Shown here: positions 60,840 through 64,000 of the stretch, in pieces
Numbering within the stretch: position 1 is the first letter of the stretch
How the letters are laid out: each line of letters begins with the position of its first letter
Source: Acidobacteriaceae bacterium
GTDB lineage: Bacteria; Acidobacteriota; Terriglobia; Terriglobales; Acidobacteriaceae
NCBI GenBank assembly: GCA_003151155.1
Contig: PLWX01000072.1
Coordinates: forward strand, 59,753 to 123,752
Direction of reading: 5' to 3'
Length of the DNA: 64,000 nucleotides
Notes under the pieces: generated by a model
The model's input: only the letters and a program-made list of their open reading frames with translations
Databases searched by the model: none
What the model was told of the DNA's origin: nothing
Position numbers and translations under genes: made by a program

Positions 60840-61026
60840 CCCGGGTCTCGCGCTTTTCGAGACCTGGGAATTCTCTCGCCCATCGAGACGTTTCGGCAAC
60901 AGGAGAAGTGGTGTTGCGCCCCAGGTGACGATTTCAGAACTCTGATCTTCTCATCCGCATAGGAGGCACCCGGTGTCTTCGTGATCTCATGTCTCGAAAC
61001 GCGCGAGCTCCTTGCGACTTGACAGG
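60840..61026. repeat. MITE-like imperfect inverted-repeat element, copy B
   Basis: Starts CCCGGGTCTCGCGCTTTTCG and ends GTCTCGAAACGCGCGAGCTC near 61010, with GTGACGATTTCAGAACTCTG in the middle as in copy A. It sits between the Ig-like gene and the metallo-hydrolase gene and may also work as a terminator hairpin. Confidence 0.55.
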
Positions 61027-61959
61027 TTATTGAACCGCAAAGCAATCGAGGTCGTTGGCGAAATCGAGAGGCCCGGCATAGCGTTTGCGGATCTCTGAAC
61101 GGGTCTGATCTTCTTTCCCCAAAGTGCGCAACATGCGATGAGACAAAACGAGGTGCTTGACGTGGGCGTCGGCGGCGATCTGTCCTATAACGGACGGGGG
61201 CATGTGGAGCTTCCGCTCCACTCCGACAGCACCTTCGGGGACGGCGTTGTGCGCGATGAGCAAATCCGCGTTCGCTGCCAACTGCGTGAGACCGCCTTCA
61301 CCGTTGGTGTCTCCGGTAAAGACGATATGTTTGCCGCCTATTTCTATGCGCCACGCCAGGGCGGGAACACCGCCGTGGATGACCCGCACCGCTTGTGCCG
61401 CGAGATCCCCATCGCGAAATACCGGGATTGGTTTCTCGCTTCCCGTCACGTTGTGTGGCTGTAATTTGTAGCTGCCTTCTTCTCCGGGTTCGAGCAGCTC
61501 ACTTAGGTAGCGATAAGCCCCGTGCTGGTCGCCAAAAAAATCCGCGACGAACTCGGTGGTCGAAGGCATGAAGTCGTTTCCTTCGGGGCCATAAACGGGC
61601 AGCGGCCGCTTGCGATCTTCAAACCACGATGACTTAACCAACGCGGAAAAGTCGCCGCTGTGATCGACATGAAAATGGGTGAAGAAAATGACGTCGAGCT
61701 GCGACATCTGCGCGCCACTCTCACCGAAGCGTAGAGCGCTGCCTCCACCGGCATCCACCAGGGCTCGCGCCCGGCCGTCCTGCCAGACGAGATAGCTGCT
61801 CGATGCTCGCTTGTCTTGCAATTCCGGGCCTCCGGAACCGAGCACTTGGACCGCGACACCGTGCGATCCGCAAGACTGTGCGAAGGCGGATGGGAGCAAC
61901 GCGTAAGCCAAGAGAACACTGACAATCCAACAACGACGGAAGACCAAGAATGAGAACAT
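61027..61959 (-). CDS. exported MBL-fold metallo-hydrolase
   Basis: The 310-residue protein has a signal (FRRCWIVSVLLAYALLPSAFAQ) and a metallo-beta-lactamase-type fold of the arylsulfatase/RNase Z-like kind: FFTHFHVDHSGDFSALV with His-x-His-x-Asp-His, FTGDTNGEG with the fourth Asp, and the late LVLSHRML. The zinc site is therefore complete. The substrate is unknown. The ATG at 61959 has GGAGGTG four bases upstream, whereas the longer frame from 62013 lacks it. Confidence 0.9.
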   Translation of the reverse strand: MFSFLVFRRCWIVSVLLAYALLPSAFAQSCGSHGVAVQVLGSGGPELQDKRASSSYLVWQDGRARALVDAGGGSALRFGESGAQMSQLDVIFFTHFHVDHSGDFSALVKSSWFEDRKRPLPVYGPEGNDFMPSTTEFVADFFGDQHGAYRYLSELLEPGEEGSYKLQPHNVTGSEKPIPVFRDGDLAAQAVRVIHGGVPALAWRIEIGGKHIVFTGDTNGEGGLTQLAANADLLIAHNAVPEGAVGVERKLHMPPSVIGQIAADAHVKHLVLSHRMLRTLGKEDQTRSEIRKRYAGPLDFANDLDCFAVQ

Positions 61960-62214
61960 GCAGCACCTCCGCGGAGATTTCTGGGGAGGGTAATTGTGCG
62001 ACGTTTGAACCACCTTTGGCTAGCCAGAGGTTCTGATCACACTCTTTTCATGGGTGCGGAAATGCGTCCGGCGAAACGCTTCTGAATCCGTCGTAGCTAG
62101 AACCCAGCGGTTTGACATCCCGGTGACTCGGTAGCAGAATCGTGCCCCTCTCAACGATCCAGGATCGATCTTGATCTGAAAGGAGCCCGAAAATGAAAGC
62201 GAACGCTTCGATGA

Positions 62215-62265
62215 AGAAGGAATGGTGCGCCCTTGAGGACGATTTCAGGACTCTTGGGCCCACAG
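62215..62265. repeat. partial copy of the intergenic repeat
   Basis: GAGGACGATTTCAGGACTCT near 62235 matches the core GTGACGATTTCAGAACTCTG of copies A and B, but the inverted ends are not evident. Confidence 0.35.
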
Positions 62266-62296
62266 GATTGCCGCTCGCGCATGGATCGGCCGGATG

Positions 62297-63349
62297 TCAA
62301 AGATGACAATCGCTTCCGGAGTAGTTACCCAGCTGAAACAAATCGACTCTTTTGTTTGCTTTACCGGCGACATAAAGGCAACGATCACTTAGCCAGAGAC
62401 CAGATGGATCGAGAGAATCCCCGGCTAGAGGGGGACCGCTGATCTTCTTAATCAGGTGGCCGTCAGCCCTGTACACGCCGACACGGTGCAGGGTCGGCTC
62501 ACCCACTAAAATTTTCTTTGATCGGTCGACAGCCAAGCCAACGCCTTCCGCGATGTGGAATTGTCCCAGGAATTTACCTTCCGGGCTTAGCCGTTGAATC
62601 CTCTGATTGCCATCGTCCTGCACGAAGAGTTCGCCGTCCGAGATCGCAATCTGAATTGGCAGACGAAAGTCGCCCGGTCCGGTTCCGCCTCCGCGCACCC
62701 CAAATTGCCGGAGAACGTGTCCGGAACGGTTGAGCTTAATAATCATGTTGCGGTCTCTGTCGCACACGTAAATGTATCCGCGGGCATGGTCGATGGCTAT
62801 GCCTGTGGGCGCTACGAAGTAGGCCTCGTTCGCTCTTTGCTCCTGAAGATATCCGACGAATTTGCCCTGAGGGCTCAATATGAAGACCCTCCCTTGGCGC
62901 GGGTCCGTGAGATAAATCCTGTTCCTATCATCGACCGCTATTCCTGCGATAGATCTCATCCCTATCTTGGCGATATCTAAGTCGGAGTACTGGCGACGAG
63001 TAAAGTCAAAGACGTGCACGGTCATGGAACCCGCATCCGCCACGAGCAAGCGGTTGTGCGAGTCGGTCACGACAGCGATGGGAAGCTTCATCGTGTCATC
63101 GTGCGGTGATGTGTCGGGAGGGCCAGCGATGATGCGCAACGCGGTTTCGGCTTTAGGCGGCAAAGTCCAATGCAAATCCCCTGGCCCAGTAAATGACGCC
63201 ACGTACCTCACGATGAACGCTTCGGGAACTTCGTCGTTCGGCTCTCGACTCTGAGCCGTAGCGGACAGGCCAGAAACGACAAGCATGAAGCAGAGTAGGA
63301 TACTTACGCAGACTCCCATAACGCCTTCGCGAAAAGCAGTGCGCAGCAT
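62297..63349 (-). CDS. secreted NHL-repeat (six-bladed propeller) protein
   Basis: The protein, about 350 residues from ATG at 63349 (ATG at 63319 is an alternative with AAGG upstream), has an export signal (GVCVSILLCFMLVVSGLSATAQ) and NHL blades: KLPIAVVTDSHNRLLVADAGSMTVHVFDF, GIAVDDRNRIYLTDPRQGRVFILSP, GIAIDHARGYIYVCDRDRNMIIKLN and GDFRLPIQIAISDGELFVQDDGNQRIQRLS. Such propellers bind proteins, peptides or metabolites, with no catalytic motif of peptidylglycine lyases. Role unknown. Confidence 0.8.
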   Translation of the reverse strand: MLRTAFREGVMGVCVSILLCFMLVVSGLSATAQSREPNDEVPEAFIVRYVASFTGPGDLHWTLPPKAETALRIIAGPPDTSPHDDTMKLPIAVVTDSHNRLLVADAGSMTVHVFDFTRRQYSDLDIAKIGMRSIAGIAVDDRNRIYLTDPRQGRVFILSPQGKFVGYLQEQRANEAYFVAPTGIAIDHARGYIYVCDRDRNMIIKLNRSGHVLRQFGVRGGGTGPGDFRLPIQIAISDGELFVQDDGNQRIQRLSPEGKFLGQFHIAEGVGLAVDRSKKILVGEPTLHRVGVYRADGHLIKKISGPPLAGDSLDPSGLWLSDRCLYVAGKANKRVDLFQLGNYSGSDCHL

Positions 63350-63439
63350 CAGGCCGGAGTTTCTCAAAACAGCCAGTGTTGCCCGTATCACTCTTTGCGC
63401 ACCCCGTAGCGGGGTTCGCTCAAGGATACCTGTCTGCAA

Positions 63440-63837
63440 CCAGCCTTACCATCAGCAATGCGCGAAAAGTTCTAAAGCGGCGCATGGGTTTGGTTCTAAG
63501 TAGCTGAAAAAGGAAAGTAGATAAGAATGGTGCGCCCGGAGAGATTCGAACTCCCGGCCTGATGCTCCGGAGGACTTGCCGCACACGAAATCAACAACTT
63601 AGCTTGCTTGGTACGCTTTGGCCTACACCAGTATTTACGCGGGTTTCCGCCACGTCCGGTACAACCGATACCAATGCGGACTAACCAGGGGTGGGCACAA
63701 TTTTGGGCACAGTCGCCGGTACGAAAAGTTCGAAGCCGGAAAACGCGAACTGACCAAGACCGGGGGGTACCCCAGGAAGACCCCCGGGGCATTTCCCAAT
63801 CGCGATGTTGTGTGCGGAAATTTCCGAAATGCATTGA
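63440..63837. other. gene-poor stretch around the tRNA remnant
   Basis: About 400 bases with no gene I can support. The stretch TGGGCACAATTTTGGGCACA (about 63700) resembles sequence found just beyond integrase genes, but no integrase motif (Arg, His-x-x-Arg, Tyr) was found. Confidence 0.45.
63528..63572 (-). tRNA. 3' half of a tRNA-Arg(CCG), probable attachment site (not a complete tRNA)
   Basis: On the minus strand, CTCCGGAG (anticodon loop with CCG) is followed by GCATCAGGCC, the T arm GGGAGTTCGAATCTCTC, then the acceptor CGGGCGC-A-CCA. This is the typical 3' half of tRNA-Arg(CCG), beginning in the anticodon loop. The 5' half (GCGCCCGTAGCTCAG type) is not found on the right-hand side. Such fragments are att sites of integrated elements. 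Confidence 0.7.
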
Positions 63838-64000
63838 TTATGGGGTGACGCGAGTGTCACGCTTCCAACTGGCGGGGTCATTTCCTATACAAATCCCGCA
63901 GGCGGCACGTGTACTGGGGCCAACGGAATTCAGCCGGACGGTAGCGGCTACAAACTTACGCGCACGACCAGCGACGGTGTAACCACCTACAACCGTAGCA
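63838..64000 (+). pseudogene. RHS/YD-repeat-like fragment (truncated by a stop upstream and by the window edge)
   Basis: The frame starting at 63838, directly after a TGA, reads WGDASVTLPTGGVISYTNP, then a Cys-Gly region and DGSGYKLTRTTSDGVTTYNRS up to the window end. This is the pattern of RHS-repeat-associated secreted proteins. The frame upstream is closed, so this is either a broken gene or the interior of a gene with a frameshift. Its N-terminal part is missing here. Confidence 0.45.

Noticed and set aside
1..64000. CRISPR arrays, rRNA genes and complete tRNAs
   Set aside because: I looked for regularly spaced repeats and for rRNA-like blocks and found none. The only tRNA-like sequence is the 3' half near 63.5 kb.
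1..64000. A novel defence system
   Set aside because: No cluster with nuclease, helicase, NTPase or toxin-antitoxin pairs was seen; the P-loop protein at 15.4 kb is single and does not sit with defence genes.

Overview
The window looks like a chromosomal segment of a free-living, Gram-negative soil bacterium, most probably an acidobacterium (Acidobacteriota, Terriglobia / Korobacter-like). I infer this from the gene content: two tripartite RND efflux systems, a three-gene SdhC-A-B complex with a single fused cytochrome b, many secreted proteins with hydrophobic signal peptides, PadR/HAAS-type modules, Ig-like and NHL-propeller proteins, and moderately high GC. No 16S or other definitive marker is present, so the assignment is an inference.

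Layout. 1-0.6 kb: 3' end of a hybrid sensor kinase. 0.7-8.3 kb: RND permease, adaptor and TolC genes, then a secreted HEAT-repeat protein. 8.3-10.9 kb: small unknown or secreted proteins and a YciE-like ferritin-fold protein. 10.9-14.7 kb (minus): gap, pgk, a macro-domain ADP-ribose hydrolase and tpiA. 14.8-19.2 kb: membrane proteins, a P-loop kinase with an Arg/Gly-rich tail, cupin, pyrF and an RlpA-like protein. 19.6-20.3 kb: a badly frameshifted thiD pseudogene. 20.4-29.7 kb: YVTN propeller, then a two-component system and a TolC-adaptor-RND operon. 29.7-31.2 kb: a chain-length-regulator/acetyltransferase fusion gene. 31.5-37.2 kb: a run of exported peptidases and folding factors (C70-like cysteine protease, TPR protein with two retropepsin domains, cyclophilin, M19 dipeptidase, M15-like protein). 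37.5-40.9 kb: succinate dehydrogenase/fumarate reductase operon. 41-47.9 kb: GlsB-like protein, secreted protein, methyltransferase, acetyl-CoA hydrolase/CoA-transferase, PAS kinase, rubrerythrin, RdgB. 47.9-52 kb: large membrane protein, then a decaying exopolysaccharide locus (a GumC-like gene interrupted by a stop, and a C-terminally short glycosyltransferase). 52-57.7 kb: ribosomal protein S1, membrane proteins, a PadR - membrane protein - ECF sigma factor module and small secreted proteins. 57.7-64 kb: a gene-poor stretch with a type IV pilin, a secreted Ig-like protein, a metallo-hydrolase, an NHL propeller, several copies of an imperfect intergenic inverted repeat, a 3' half tRNA-Arg(CCG) that looks like an attachment site, and the start of an RHS-like fragment.

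How it works together. Central metabolism (lower glycolysis, succinate oxidation, CoA transfer, UMP synthesis) sits among envelope functions (efflux, secreted proteases, peptidoglycan-associated proteins, pilus). The window also records genome decay: a dead thiD, two separate remnants of polysaccharide assembly genes, and a tRNA-derived integration scar. I did not find a convincing novel defence system or any CRISPR array. The most unusual items are the Wzz-acetyltransferase fusion, the cluster of exported peptidases with a duplicated retropepsin, the macro-domain gene coupled to tpiA, the PNK-like protein with an RGG-like tail, and the repeat family at the right end.
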